A stretch of 64,000 nt of DNA. Source: Panacagrimonas sp963975245. GTDB lineage: Bacteria; Pseudomonadota; Gammaproteobacteria; Nevskiales; Nevskiaceae. The position numbers were made by a program, and so were the translations under genes. Positions 45,225 through 53,959 of the stretch are shown here, in pieces (the stretch's first letter is position 1; every line of letters starts with the position of its first letter). Below the pieces are notes generated by a model. It ran no database searches and was not told the origin of the DNA. It saw only the letters and a list, made by a program, of their open reading frames with translations. The stretch covers positions 279,445-343,444 of the forward strand of contig CAXBFJ010000004.1 of the NCBI GenBank assembly GCA_963975245.1, written 5' to 3'.

Positions 45225-45776
45225 ATGCCACGCCAAAGCAGATTCGACGACGACAATGAATACGATGGCCCGAGTAAGACTCAGGTCAAGCAGGCCATGC
45301 ACGGCCTGCAGGATATTGGCACTGAATTGCTGAAGCTTTCGGGTGCTCAGCTCAATGGCATCGGCATGGAACCACGCCTGCGCGAAGCCCTGCGTGAACA
45401 CGGCCGCATGCCCACGCGCGAGGCCAAGCGCCGCCATATGCAGTTCATCGGGCGCCTGATTCGGGAAGGCGATCAAGAAAGTTTCCTGCGCCGTGCGCTG
45501 GACCAGATCAAGGCCGGAACCACGCGTGTGCTGGCCGAGGCAGAGCTATGGCGCGAGCGCCTGCTCGAAGACGACGCTGCCATGACGCAATGGATAGAGC
45601 TTTATCCGCAGACCGAAGTGCAGCCGCTGCGAAATCTGGTTCGCAACGCGCGTCGGGAGCTGGCCAAGCTCGATGCGGCAGAGCCTGAGAGCAGCACCGC
45701 GCGACAGAAGAGCGCCGCTTACAAGTCGCTATTCCAGGCTCTGCGCGTCATCGTCGCTGCCAACGACGCGGCCTGA
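45225..45776 (+). CDS. darP: Ribosome-associated protein DarP (YjgA, DUF615)
   Basis: 183 residues, all helical and charged. The start MPRQSRFDDDNEYDGPSKTQ and the body TREAKRRHMQFIGRLIREGD match the DUF615/YjgA family, renamed DarP for its role in 50S ribosomal subunit maturation. Full length. Located with other translation-related genes (dusC, and later cca, hrpB, tsaC). Confidence 0.92.
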   Translation: MPRQSRFDDDNEYDGPSKTQVKQAMHGLQDIGTELLKLSGAQLNGIGMEPRLREALREHGRMPTREAKRRHMQFIGRLIREGDQESFLRRALDQIKAGTTRVLAEAELWRERLLEDDAAMTQWIELYPQTEVQPLRNLVRNARRELAKLDAAEPESSTARQKSAAYKSLFQALRVIVAANDAA

Positions 45777-45788
45777 TCTCCTGATCCC

Positions 45789-46745
45789 ATGCAGATTGCG
45801 CTGGCACCCATGGAAGGCTTGGTGGATGACGTGCTGCGCGAGGTGCTCACCAGCGTCGGCGGCATCGACTGGTGTGTGACCGAATTTGTTCGCGTGACGC
45901 AGCAATTGCTGCCCCGGCGGTGTTTCCGTGCGCTGGCTCCGGAACTGGATCGCGGCGCGAAAACCCCCAGCGGCACGCAGATGCGCCTGCAATTGCTGGG
46001 TTCGGACCCGCAGTGTCTGGCTGACAATGCCGCGCGCGCCTGCGAGCTGGGCGCGCCCGTCATCGATCTCAACTTTGGCTGCCCGGCAAAAACCGTCAAT
46101 CGATCGCGCGGTGGCGCGGTGCTGCTGAAAGAGCCCGAACTGTTGCGGGACATCCTGAGTGAGGTGCGGCGCACCGTACCGGCAGCGATTCCGGTCACTG
46201 CCAAGATGCGCCTTGGTTACGAGGACAAGTCGCTGGCACTGGACTGCGCCCGTGCCTTGGCAGACGGCGGCGCAGAGCAGATTGTGGTGCACGCGCGCAC
46301 CAAGACCGATGGCTATCGACCGCCAGCGCACTGGGACTGGATTGCCCGTGTGCAGGATGTGGTGTCCGTGCCGGTCTACGCCAATGGAGAAATCTGGTCA
46401 GTTGAAGACTGGCAGCGCTGTCGCAGCATCAGCGGCGTGCAGGATCTCATGCTCGGCCGTGGTCTGGTCGCACGCCCGGATCTTGCATTGCAGATTCGTG
46501 CGGCAGAGGCGGGGGACTCCTTCCAGCCACTGGAATGGTCGCAGATCGCGCCGCTGGTTCAGGTGTTCTGGGCGCTGGTCCGCAAGAAAGTACCGGCGCG
46601 CTTTGCACCGGGTCGTCTCAAGCAATGGCTGTGCTGGTTGCGCCGGAACTATCCCGAGGCCGAGGCGTTGTTCATGCAACTGCGGCGTGAAGAAGACAGC
46701 GAAAATATCGATGCGGCAATCGCATCGCTTGTCCGGGTTCACTGA
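45789..46745 (+). CDS. dusC: tRNA-dihydrouridine(16) synthase DusC
   Basis: 318 residues. FMN TIM barrel plus helical C-terminal domain. Catalytic Cys98 in LNFGCPAKTVN, with the DusC-type RSRGGAVLL following; IALAPMEGLVDDVLR at the start and the C-terminal QWLCWLRRNYPEAEALF. It reduces uridine 16 in the tRNA D-loop. The MEGLVDDV rather than AMAGVTD start favours the DusC class over DusA/B. Confidence 0.9.
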   Translation: MQIALAPMEGLVDDVLREVLTSVGGIDWCVTEFVRVTQQLLPRRCFRALAPELDRGAKTPSGTQMRLQLLGSDPQCLADNAARACELGAPVIDLNFGCPAKTVNRSRGGAVLLKEPELLRDILSEVRRTVPAAIPVTAKMRLGYEDKSLALDCARALADGGAEQIVVHARTKTDGYRPPAHWDWIARVQDVVSVPVYANGEIWSVEDWQRCRSISGVQDLMLGRGLVARPDLALQIRAAEAGDSFQPLEWSQIAPLVQVFWALVRKKVPARFAPGRLKQWLCWLRRNYPEAEALFMQLRREEDSENIDAAIASLVRVH

Positions 46746-46810
46746 AGCGGAGCCTGAATCACCGCCGCCGTGCGAGGGCAGGCCCCGGTCGAATCCGGCA
46801 AAATTGCCGC

Positions 46811-47491
46811 ATGGACTCCCCCGATCTTGATGATGCAGTTGCCGGCCTGTTCATTGGTGCTGCGCAGCCCATGCCCAATGACGGTCGCCCTACCGGCATC
46901 TTCAAGCAGGCTGTCAGCGGGCCGCTGCGCATCCACAGTGAAGGTCTGGAAGGTGATGTGCAGGCGGACCGCAAGGTACATGGTGGCGTCGAAAAAGCAT
47001 TGCATCAGTTCTCACCGATCAACTACGCGCTCATGGCCGAGCATTTTCCCGAACCATCGGCATTGATGTGTGCTGGTGCGATGGGCGAAAACATTTCCTC
47101 CGCGCTGTTGCATGAATCCAATGTCTGCATCGGAGATGTTTTTGAACTGGGCACAGCGCGTGTGCAGGTCGCTCAGCCGCGCACGCCGTGTTGGAAGATT
47201 GATGCGCGCTTTGGCGCCGAAGGCATTACCCGGTTCGTGGCCGCCCGCGGCATCGTGGGTTGGTACTACCGGGTCTTGTCACCGGGCGAGGTGAAACAGG
47301 GGGATCGCTTGCGTCTGATCGAGCGACAAAAGAAGACACTGAGTCTTGAACAGTTCAATGCCCTGACACGAGAGCATCGGCCCGCTATCGAGCGCCTGTT
47401 TGAGGTCGCGCAGACCGTGGGGCTGAATGCGGACTGGTCCGCTCGCCTGCGTTCGCGCGCGCAGTATCTTCATCACAACGCTTCGAAGTAG
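46811..47491 (+). CDS. MOSC-domain protein (YiiM-like)
   Basis: 226 residues. MOSC fold with the conserved Cys in QPRTPCWKIDARF, the GPLRIHSEGLEGDVQADRKVHGG start and the GENISSALL motif. YiiM reduces N-hydroxylated substrates such as 6-hydroxylaminopurine through a molybdenum cofactor; MOSC proteins also bind Moco sulphur. Ends immediately before hrpB, with no intergenic space. Confidence 0.86.
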   Translation: MDSPDLDDAVAGLFIGAAQPMPNDGRPTGIFKQAVSGPLRIHSEGLEGDVQADRKVHGGVEKALHQFSPINYALMAEHFPEPSALMCAGAMGENISSALLHESNVCIGDVFELGTARVQVAQPRTPCWKIDARFGAEGITRFVAARGIVGWYYRVLSPGEVKQGDRLRLIERQKKTLSLEQFNALTREHRPAIERLFEVAQTVGLNADWSARLRSRAQYLHHNASK

Positions 47492-50029
47492 GTGGTGGTC
47501 GGCAAATCGGCTGCGCCGATCAAGCTGCCGGACTATCCGGTTGTAGCTGCCATCGCGCCATTGCGCAGCGCCCTGAAGAGCGCCGGCAGTGCCGTGCTGT
47601 GTGCGCCGCCGGGCTCGGGCAAGACCACTGTCGTACCGCTGGCCCTGATGGATGAGGACTGGCTTTCCGGCGGGCGCATATTGATGCTCGAACCGCGCCG
47701 GGTTGCGGCCAGGGCGTCGGCCACGCGCATGGCACACCTGTGCGGCGAAAAAGCCGGCATGCGCGTGGGGTTCCAGATTCGTTTCGAGCGAAAAGTCAGC
47801 GAACAGACTCGGATCGAGGTCATCACCGAGGGTTTGCTCACGCGTCGTCTGCAGGCTGACCCGGAACTGCCTGGTGTGGGCCTGATCATCTTCGATGAGT
47901 TTCACGAACGCAGCCTCGACGCAGACCTCGCTCTGGCCTTGGCACTGGATGCCCGCACGCACCTGAATCCGGCGCTGCGCATTCTGGTGATGTCGGCCAC
48001 GCTGGATGCTCAAAGAGTGGCTGGCCTGCTGGGCGACGCGCCGATCATTGAAGCAGGTGGACGCATGTTTCCCGTCGACTGCCATTACCTGCCGCAGGCG
48101 CGTGATGCACGGCTCGACCAGGGTATTGCGCAGGCGGCGCAACGTGCGCTGAAGGAATCCGAAGGCGATGCATTGGTCTTTCTGCCGGGTGCGGGCGAAA
48201 TCAGAAGTGCGCAGCGTCTGCTGGAGAAAACACTGCCCGATGTCGCCGTTCGCCCGCTGTATGGCGACCTGCCTTCTTCAGAACAGGATCTGGCCTTGGC
48301 ACCGGACGCGCGGCAGCGCCGCAAGATCATCCTGGCCACCAATATCGCGCAGACCAGCCTCACGGTTGAGGGCGTCACCAGCGTGATTGATTCCGGGCTG
48401 GTGCGGGTTGCGCGTTTCGATCTGGGCGCGGGTGCCAACCGGCTGGAGACGCTGCGGGTATCACGCGCTTCTGCCGACCAGCGCGCCGGCCGTGCGGGGC
48501 GGCTCGCCCCCGGAGTGGTCTATCGCCTGTGGAGTCAGGATCAGCAAGGCACGCTGGCAGCACACGATACGCCGGAGATTCTGGCAGCTGATGTATCGCG
48601 CCTGGCGCTTGAACTGGCGGCATGGGGCGTCGCAGATCCGGCAGCGCTACGTTGGCTGGATCTTCCCGGTAAGGCGCAATGGGATTACGCACGGCAACTC
48701 TTGCTGCAACTCGGCGCCATTGACGCGCGCGGCAAGATCCTCGCCCACGGCAAGGCACTGGCCAAGCTGCCGGCGACGCCGCGTCTGGCGCAATTGCTGA
48801 TCACAGCAGGCCAGCTGGGTGCCGCTGCTGCGGGCGCATGGCTGGCGGCCGCGCTTGAGCAGCGCGCCGAAGGTGACGAAGTTGATCTGCTGGAACACGT
48901 GTCGAAGCTGGCAATGGGCAGAACGCCGGCTTCGCGTCGCGCTGCAGATGCAGCGGCGCAGTTTCTCCGCTTGTTGGGTGCTAAACCGCAAAGTCTGCCC
49001 GTGAACTTTGCCGAACACGTCCCGGCGCTCGTTCTTCAGGCGTTTCCGGAGCGACTGGCGCAGCGGCGTGAGGGCCTGCGCGAGCAGGCCGTCGGTGCAA
49101 AACAGCTCGCGCGGCGCGATGTTCGCGAGGTGGCCTATCAGTGTGCTGATGGCGGCGAGGCGAGATTGCCGGAGCATTCGGCCATGGCTCGTCACGACTG
49201 GCTGGCGGTGGCGCACTGGGTGCTGGATGCAAGGCGTCGCATCCAGCTGGCGGTGCGTATTGATGAATCAGTGCTGCGGGACAGCTGCGCCGACCGCATT
49301 CAGACCCACCGTGAAGTGAGTTGGGACGCCCAGCAACAGCATGTGATTGCGCAGGAGCAGGAGCGTATTGGCCGGATCGTGCTCAGCGCCCGGCGAATCA
49401 GCGATGTGGGCGAAGAGGGCATCGCCGCCATGCTGGTCGGTATTCGAAGTCTGGGCCTGTCTTGCCTGCCGTGGACGCCGGCGAGCCGCCAGTGGCAGGC
49501 ACGCGTCATCTGTCTTGGGCAATGGCAGGCGGATCAGGACTGGCCGGATGTCTCGGATGAAGCGCTGATGGACACTCTGGAACATTGGCTCGCGCCCTGG
49601 CTTGATGGGGTGCGCCGGCGCAGCCATTTGGATGCCTTGAACCTGCCGGCCATTCTTGAATCCATGCTGAGTTATGAGCAGCAGCAGGCGCTGGCGAAGC
49701 TGGCGCCGACCCATCTGCAGGCGCCATCGGGTCAGCGTCATGGTCTGCAGTACACGCCCGGATTGCCGCCGAAACTGGAAGTGAAGTTGCAGGAAATGCT
49801 GGGCTCAAGCGAAACCCCGACGGTCTGCGGCGGCAAGATCAGGATCAGTCTGCATCTGCTGTCGCCTGCACGCAGACCGGTTGCCATCACCGATGACCTT
49901 GCCGGTTTCTGGCAAAGGGCATACCTCGAAGTGCGCAAGGACCTGCGCGGGCGCTACCCCAAACACCCCTGGCCGGAAGATCCCCGCAATGCCGTGCCCA
50001 CGCATCGAGCCAAGCCTCGCGGCACCTGA
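47492..50029 (+). CDS. hrpB: ATP-dependent RNA helicase HrpB
   Basis: 845 residues, DEAH-box family. Walker A APPGSGKTT near 38-46, DEFHER in FDEFHERSLDADLAL, SAT in MSATLD, then motif V/VI (TNIAQTSLTVEG, QRAGRAGRLAPGVVYRLW), followed by the HrpB-specific C-terminal half ending in HPWPEDPRNAVPTHRAKPR. The role is thought to be RNA processing but is poorly known. GTG at 47492 or 47495 starts the frame directly after the MOSC stop, so translation is probably coupled. Confidence 0.92.
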   Translation: MVVGKSAAPIKLPDYPVVAAIAPLRSALKSAGSAVLCAPPGSGKTTVVPLALMDEDWLSGGRILMLEPRRVAARASATRMAHLCGEKAGMRVGFQIRFERKVSEQTRIEVITEGLLTRRLQADPELPGVGLIIFDEFHERSLDADLALALALDARTHLNPALRILVMSATLDAQRVAGLLGDAPIIEAGGRMFPVDCHYLPQARDARLDQGIAQAAQRALKESEGDALVFLPGAGEIRSAQRLLEKTLPDVAVRPLYGDLPSSEQDLALAPDARQRRKIILATNIAQTSLTVEGVTSVIDSGLVRVARFDLGAGANRLETLRVSRASADQRAGRAGRLAPGVVYRLWSQDQQGTLAAHDTPEILAADVSRLALELAAWGVADPAALRWLDLPGKAQWDYARQLLLQLGAIDARGKILAHGKALAKLPATPRLAQLLITAGQLGAAAAGAWLAAALEQRAEGDEVDLLEHVSKLAMGRTPASRRAADAAAQFLRLLGAKPQSLPVNFAEHVPALVLQAFPERLAQRREGLREQAVGAKQLARRDVREVAYQCADGGEARLPEHSAMARHDWLAVAHWVLDARRRIQLAVRIDESVLRDSCADRIQTHREVSWDAQQQHVIAQEQERIGRIVLSARRISDVGEEGIAAMLVGIRSLGLSCLPWTPASRQWQARVICLGQWQADQDWPDVSDEALMDTLEHWLAPWLDGVRRRSHLDALNLPAILESMLSYEQQQALAKLAPTHLQAPSGQRHGLQYTPGLPPKLEVKLQEMLGSSETPTVCGGKIRISLHLLSPARRPVAITDDLAGFWQRAYLEVRKDLRGRYPKHPWPEDPRNAVPTHRAKPRGT

Positions 50030-50069
50030 GCGCCGTATGATGTCGCTTTAAGGTGCCCCATTCGCGCGT

Positions 50070-50660
50070 ATGACGCTTCGAACGAACCTCCAAAGCCGTG
50101 GCCCACATCACGTGGTGCAACTGAGAAACACCGTCGCCTGCCTTGAACGCGGTGGCGTCATCGCTTACCCCACGGAAGGGGTTTGGGGGCTCGGTGCAGA
50201 CCCCTGGAACGAGGCGGCTTGCCAGCGCATCCTTCAACTCAAGCGCCGACCCTGGCAGAAGGGGTTGATTCTGGTGGCCTCCGACTTTGATCAGCTAAGC
50301 GCCTTTGTTGACGTACCGTCAGTGCAGGCGCACGAGAAGGCACTCGGAACCTGGCCTGGCCCCAACACCTGGATTTATCCCAAGCGCTCGCTCGCGCCGG
50401 ACTGGATCAGCGGAGAGCACGACTCGATCGCCGTCCGGGTCAGCGCACATCCGGTCGTGCGAGCGCTGTGCGAATCCTTTGGCGGCGCAGTGGTTTCCAC
50501 CAGCGCCAATCCGGCTGGACGCGACCCCGCCATGTCGGCAACGCAGGTGCGCCTGTACTTCGGCGCACAGATTGACGCCCTGATGCCCGGCGCCCTCGGT
50601 GCCCTGAATGCGCCGACGACCATCCGCGACCTGCGCAGCGGACACACCTTGCGGGGCTGA
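50070..50660 (+). CDS. tsaC: Threonylcarbamoyl-AMP synthase TsaC (Sua5/YrdC)
   Basis: 196 residues with the YrdC fold: YPTEGVWGLGADPWNE near 32-47 (phosphate/ATP binding), LKRRPWQKGLIL, WPGPNTWI and the GAVVSTSANPAGRDPA loop. It makes L-threonylcarbamoyl-AMP for tRNA t6A37 modification. Short TsaC type without the Sua5 C-terminal domain. Confidence 0.9.
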   Translation: MTLRTNLQSRGPHHVVQLRNTVACLERGGVIAYPTEGVWGLGADPWNEAACQRILQLKRRPWQKGLILVASDFDQLSAFVDVPSVQAHEKALGTWPGPNTWIYPKRSLAPDWISGEHDSIAVRVSAHPVVRALCESFGGAVVSTSANPAGRDPAMSATQVRLYFGAQIDALMPGALGALNAPTTIRDLRSGHTLRG

Positions 50661-50706
50661 AACCCCTCTTCCATTTTCAAACTCGCATCATTGTTTTCCG
50701 GACCTC

Positions 50707-51624
50707 ATGAATATTTCTGTTGAAGCGCAGCTTGTTGAGCCCTGGTTGCGTGGCCTGCAAGAACGACTCTGTTCAGCATTGGAGGCCTGCGATGGCGGAG
50801 CGCAATTTCACGCTGATCCCTGGGTCCGGGAACAAGGCGGTGGCGGCATCACCTGCCTGGTGGAAGGTGGCGCAGTTTTTGAACGCGCAGGAGTCGGTTT
50901 CTCGCATGTGCACGGAGACCGCCTACCACCCTCTGCAAGTGCCGCACGGCCCGAACTCGCCGGTCGCGGTTTCAAGGCCATGGGTGTGTCCATGGTGCTG
51001 CATCCGCGAAATCCCTATGTGCCGACCACGCATCTCAACGTGCGATTCCTCATTGCGGAGAAACCCGGCGAGGCGCCGGTGTGGTGGTTCGGCGGCGGCT
51101 ACGACCTGACGCCCTACTATCCCTTTGAAGAAGACGTCATTCACTGGCACCAGACTGCGAAGCAGGCCTGTGACGGAATTGGCAAGGATGTCTATCCGCA
51201 GCTCAAAGCCCGCTGTGATGAGTATTTCTATTTGAAGCACCGTGATGAAACGCGCGGTGTTGGCGGCTTGTTCTTTGATGATTGGACCGAAGGTGGTTTT
51301 GCGCAAAGCTTCGCCTTGATCCAGGCCGTCGGCGACAGTTTTCTGCCGGCCTATCTGCCGATTGTGGACCGTCGCCGTGAAACCGCCTTTGGCGAAGATC
51401 AGCGCCACTGGCAGCTGATTCGCCGTGGCCGCTATGTCGAATTCAATCTGGTGTGGGATCGCGGGACGCTGTTTGGCCTGCAGAGCGGCGGCAGGACGGA
51501 GTCCATCCTCATGTCCATGCCGCCCGAAGTGCGCTGGCGGTACGACGTTAAACCCGAAGCTGGATCAGCCGAAGCCGATTTGCTGCAGAATTATCTGCGC
51601 CCCAGAAACTGGCTGGACCTATGA
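50707..51624 (+). CDS. hemF: Oxygen-dependent coproporphyrinogen III oxidase HemF
   Basis: 305 residues. GVGFSHVHGDRLPPSAS, GVSMVLHPRNPYVPTTHLN (with a conserved His), WWFGGGYDLTPYYPFEED, HRDETRGVGGLFFDDW and RRGRYVEFNLVWDRGT are the family blocks. It converts coproporphyrinogen III to protoporphyrinogen IX using O2, indicating at least partly aerobic life. Its stop overlaps the start of an OxyR-type regulator, a pairing worth noting. Confidence 0.95.
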   Translation: MNISVEAQLVEPWLRGLQERLCSALEACDGGAQFHADPWVREQGGGGITCLVEGGAVFERAGVGFSHVHGDRLPPSASAARPELAGRGFKAMGVSMVLHPRNPYVPTTHLNVRFLIAEKPGEAPVWWFGGGYDLTPYYPFEEDVIHWHQTAKQACDGIGKDVYPQLKARCDEYFYLKHRDETRGVGGLFFDDWTEGGFAQSFALIQAVGDSFLPAYLPIVDRRRETAFGEDQRHWQLIRRGRYVEFNLVWDRGTLFGLQSGGRTESILMSMPPEVRWRYDVKPEAGSAEADLLQNYLRPRNWLDL

Positions 51625-52562
51625 CCCTCACGGATCTTCGATACCTGGTGAATCTGGACAAGGAACGTCATTTCGGACGTGCCGCCGATCGCTCCTTCGT
51701 CTCGCAGCCCACTCTGTCGGTGGCGATCAAGAAGCTCGAAGAACAACTGGGCCTGAGCCTGTTTGAAAGAGCCCCGGGGGAAGTGCGTCCGACGCCGATT
51801 GGCGAGCGCATCGTGGCGCAGGCCCGTCACGTTCTGGCGGAAGTGAAGCTGATTGAAGACCTCGCCCGCGAGGGCAAAGACGAACTCGCCGGTCCGCTGC
51901 GCTTTGGTGCCATCTATACCGTTGCGCCCTATTTGCTGCCTTATGTGGTGCCTAGGCTGCGCGCAGCACATCCGCGCATGCCGCTGGTGATTGAAGAAAA
52001 TTTCACGGCGCGGTTGCTCGAACAGCTGCGTGACAACGAGATCGACGTGATCTGCGTTGCATTGCCCATTGACCAGCCCGGGCTGAGCGCGTGGCCGGTG
52101 TACCAGGAAGATTTCTCGGTGCTGGTGCCGGCGGATCACCGCTGGGCGCAGCAGGCGGACATCTCGGCGCGCCTGCTTTCCGAAGAGCCGCTGTTGCTGC
52201 TCGGCCCGGGGCATTGCTTCCGTGATCAGGTCATCGATGCCTGCCCCAAGTGTGTGGACCCCGATGGCAGCGGCCCCCGGCCGCAAACCGGCAGCAGTCT
52301 GGAGACGATTCGGCACATGGTGGCGGGCGGATTGGGGGTGACGGTCTTGCCCAATTCCTCGCTGGAAAACCGACCTCTGGAAGACACGCCGCTGGTGGTG
52401 TCGCGACCGTTTTCCGGTAAGGCACCGGCCCGGACCATCGTGCTGGTCTGGCGCCGAACCTATCCACGCCTGAAGGCCATCAAGGCCCTGCGAGAAGCGA
52501 TTCTGGGTAGCCCGATACGCGGCGTAAACCTGATGCCGGACTCGGAGATTCAGGAATTCTGA
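51621..52562 (+). CDS. oxyR: OxyR-type LysR regulator
   Basis: 313 residues. Winged-helix LTTR domain at the N-terminus (TDLRYLVNLDKERHFGRAA, QPTLSVAIKKLEEQLG). The regulatory domain has the peroxide-sensing pair in the order of E. coli OxyR: GHCFRDQVIDACPKC, where the first Cys and the second are separated by eight residues as in Cys199/Cys208; an extra Cys follows three residues later. ETIRHMVAGGLGVTVLP matches OxyR as well. It likely activates peroxide defence genes. Overlaps hemF by four bases; no katG or ahpC lies within the window. Confidence 0.9.
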   Translation: MTLTDLRYLVNLDKERHFGRAADRSFVSQPTLSVAIKKLEEQLGLSLFERAPGEVRPTPIGERIVAQARHVLAEVKLIEDLAREGKDELAGPLRFGAIYTVAPYLLPYVVPRLRAAHPRMPLVIEENFTARLLEQLRDNEIDVICVALPIDQPGLSAWPVYQEDFSVLVPADHRWAQQADISARLLSEEPLLLLGPGHCFRDQVIDACPKCVDPDGSGPRPQTGSSLETIRHMVAGGLGVTVLPNSSLENRPLEDTPLVVSRPFSGKAPARTIVLVWRRTYPRLKAIKALREAILGSPIRGVNLMPDSEIQEF

Positions 52563-52569
52563 AGCTGGC

Positions 52570-52944
52570 TTAGCCGACCTTGGGATCGTCCCCGCGCCGA
52601 CCGGTTTTCTTCGGCGTCAGCTGGCCCAGATGCGTTGTGGGTCGGCTGCGGCTATTGCGCAGGCGATTGAGCTGCGACAGGGCTTCGCGGTCGCGCTCGG
52701 TGCGGATCAGCCCGAAGCTCTCGTCGAGCATGCGCAGTTGCGGACCATCCGGGGTCTGTTCGAGTGCGAGATGGCCGGACTTGCGCAGGGCTTCCAGGCC
52801 GTCCACCAGATCTCGTCGACGCAGCAAGGTTTCGCGCCAGGCTTCGAGCATGTCTTTCATCGATATGCTGCAGCCACGGGTCACGCGGTTGACCACCATG
52901 ATGCGGTGGATTGCGAAACCCAGAGTCTTTGGCGTGATGTTCAT
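52570..52944 (-). CDS. Hypothetical protein, helical
   Basis: 124 residues, not recognised. It reads as a mostly helical, possibly winged-helix protein: FAIHRIMVVNRVTRGCS, then MKDMLEAWRETLLRRRDLVDG and GLIRTERDREALSQLNRL, with a basic, likely disordered tail (PKKTGRRGDDPKVG). Seven-base gap from the convergent oxyR stop. Met29 is an alternative start. A three-copy 7-base tandem repeat sits 21 bases upstream of the start. Confidence 0.6.
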   Translation of the reverse strand: MNITPKTLGFAIHRIMVVNRVTRGCSISMKDMLEAWRETLLRRRDLVDGLEALRKSGHLALEQTPDGPQLRMLDESFGLIRTERDREALSQLNRLRNSRSRPTTHLGQLTPKKTGRRGDDPKVG

Positions 52945-52965
52945 TCCCTGATCCGATTGTGGATC

Positions 52966-52986
52966 CTGCCCGCTGCCCGCTGCCCG
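52966..52986. repeat. Short tandem repeat, CTGCCCG x3
   Basis: Three perfect copies of CTGCCCG, followed by a partial CTG. It lies between the TauE/SafE gene and the unknown helical protein gene, on the side of the latter's promoter. Such short repeats can vary in copy number by slippage; no function is shown. Confidence 0.7.
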
Positions 52987-53097
52987 CTGGTCAGGATCAT
53001 GGGGTGCTGCATCCCCGGCGCAGCAAGTGATTGTCCGGCAATCTTACACACTCTTGCATGCGCTTATGCACTTGATCTCATGCGGAATTTCAGTCCA

Positions 53098-53892
53098 TCA
53101 GGCGCTCAGCATATGAACGCCGATCACGCTCAGCATGGCGGCAAAAGCGAGCTGCAGATTGCGCGGCGACAGGCTGTGGGCCAGGCGCGCACCGAGCGGC
53201 GCACACAAGGTGCTCGCAATGGCGAGCAGGATGAAGCCGCTGCCGCTGACATAGCCCAGTGCCGGTGCCGGTACGCCGGAGACGCCCCAGCCCGTCCAGA
53301 TGTATCCGGCAGCACCGGCCCACGCGATGGGCACGCCTCCAGCGGCGGCGGTGCCCACAGATTGGCGCATCTCGATACCGCGCAGCGCCAGATAAGGGGC
53401 GGTCAGTGATCCGCCGCCGATGCCGATCAGTGAAGACAGGAGGCCAAAAATGCCGCCTGCGCCTGCCAGTTCCTTTGCCTGCGGTGGCCGCAGGTCTTCC
53501 AGCGCGCCGAACTTGTAGTTCAGTGCCATCTGCAGCGCGATGAGCAGACTGCTGACACCGACCAGACGCTTCAGGAATGCGCCGGGAAGCTGGTCGGCGA
53601 CAAAAGCACCGAGCAGTGCGCCTACCGCCAGTGCCGGGCCGTAGACCTTGAGCAGAGGCCAGCACACGCCGCCACGCCGATGATGAGACAGGCTGGAGCT
53701 GATGGACGTGACCGCAATCACCGCCAGTGAGGTGCCCAGGGCAACATGCACGAGGATCTCGCTCGGGACGCCCTGGCTGCCCAGGACAATGATCAGGGCG
53801 GGGACCATGATCATCCCGCCGCCAACGCCGAACAGTCCGGCAAGGAGTCCGGCAACACAGCCGGTCATCAGAAAAACCATCCAGTCATTCAT
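53098..53892 (-). CDS. TauE/SafE-family sulphite/anion exporter
   Basis: 264 residues, about eight membrane segments, with the duplicated family motifs: GLLAGLFGVGGGMIMVPAL at the start and SLIGIGGGSLTAPYLALRG in the second half. Inner-membrane permease for sulphite, organosulphonates or other anions; the substrate cannot be told. Divergent from slt, 67 bases apart. Confidence 0.87.
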   Translation of the reverse strand: MNDWMVFLMTGCVAGLLAGLFGVGGGMIMVPALIIVLGSQGVPSEILVHVALGTSLAVIAVTSISSSLSHHRRGGVCWPLLKVYGPALAVGALLGAFVADQLPGAFLKRLVGVSSLLIALQMALNYKFGALEDLRPPQAKELAGAGGIFGLLSSLIGIGGGSLTAPYLALRGIEMRQSVGTAAAGGVPIAWAGAAGYIWTGWGVSGVPAPALGYVSGSGFILLAIASTLCAPLGARLAHSLSPRNLQLAFAAMLSVIGVHMLSA

Positions 53893-53959
53893 GGGCGCGG
53901 GGAAGATTCAGGCGGTGTTCGTACAATGGGGGGCAAATCCTACGCATCCTCGGACGCCC

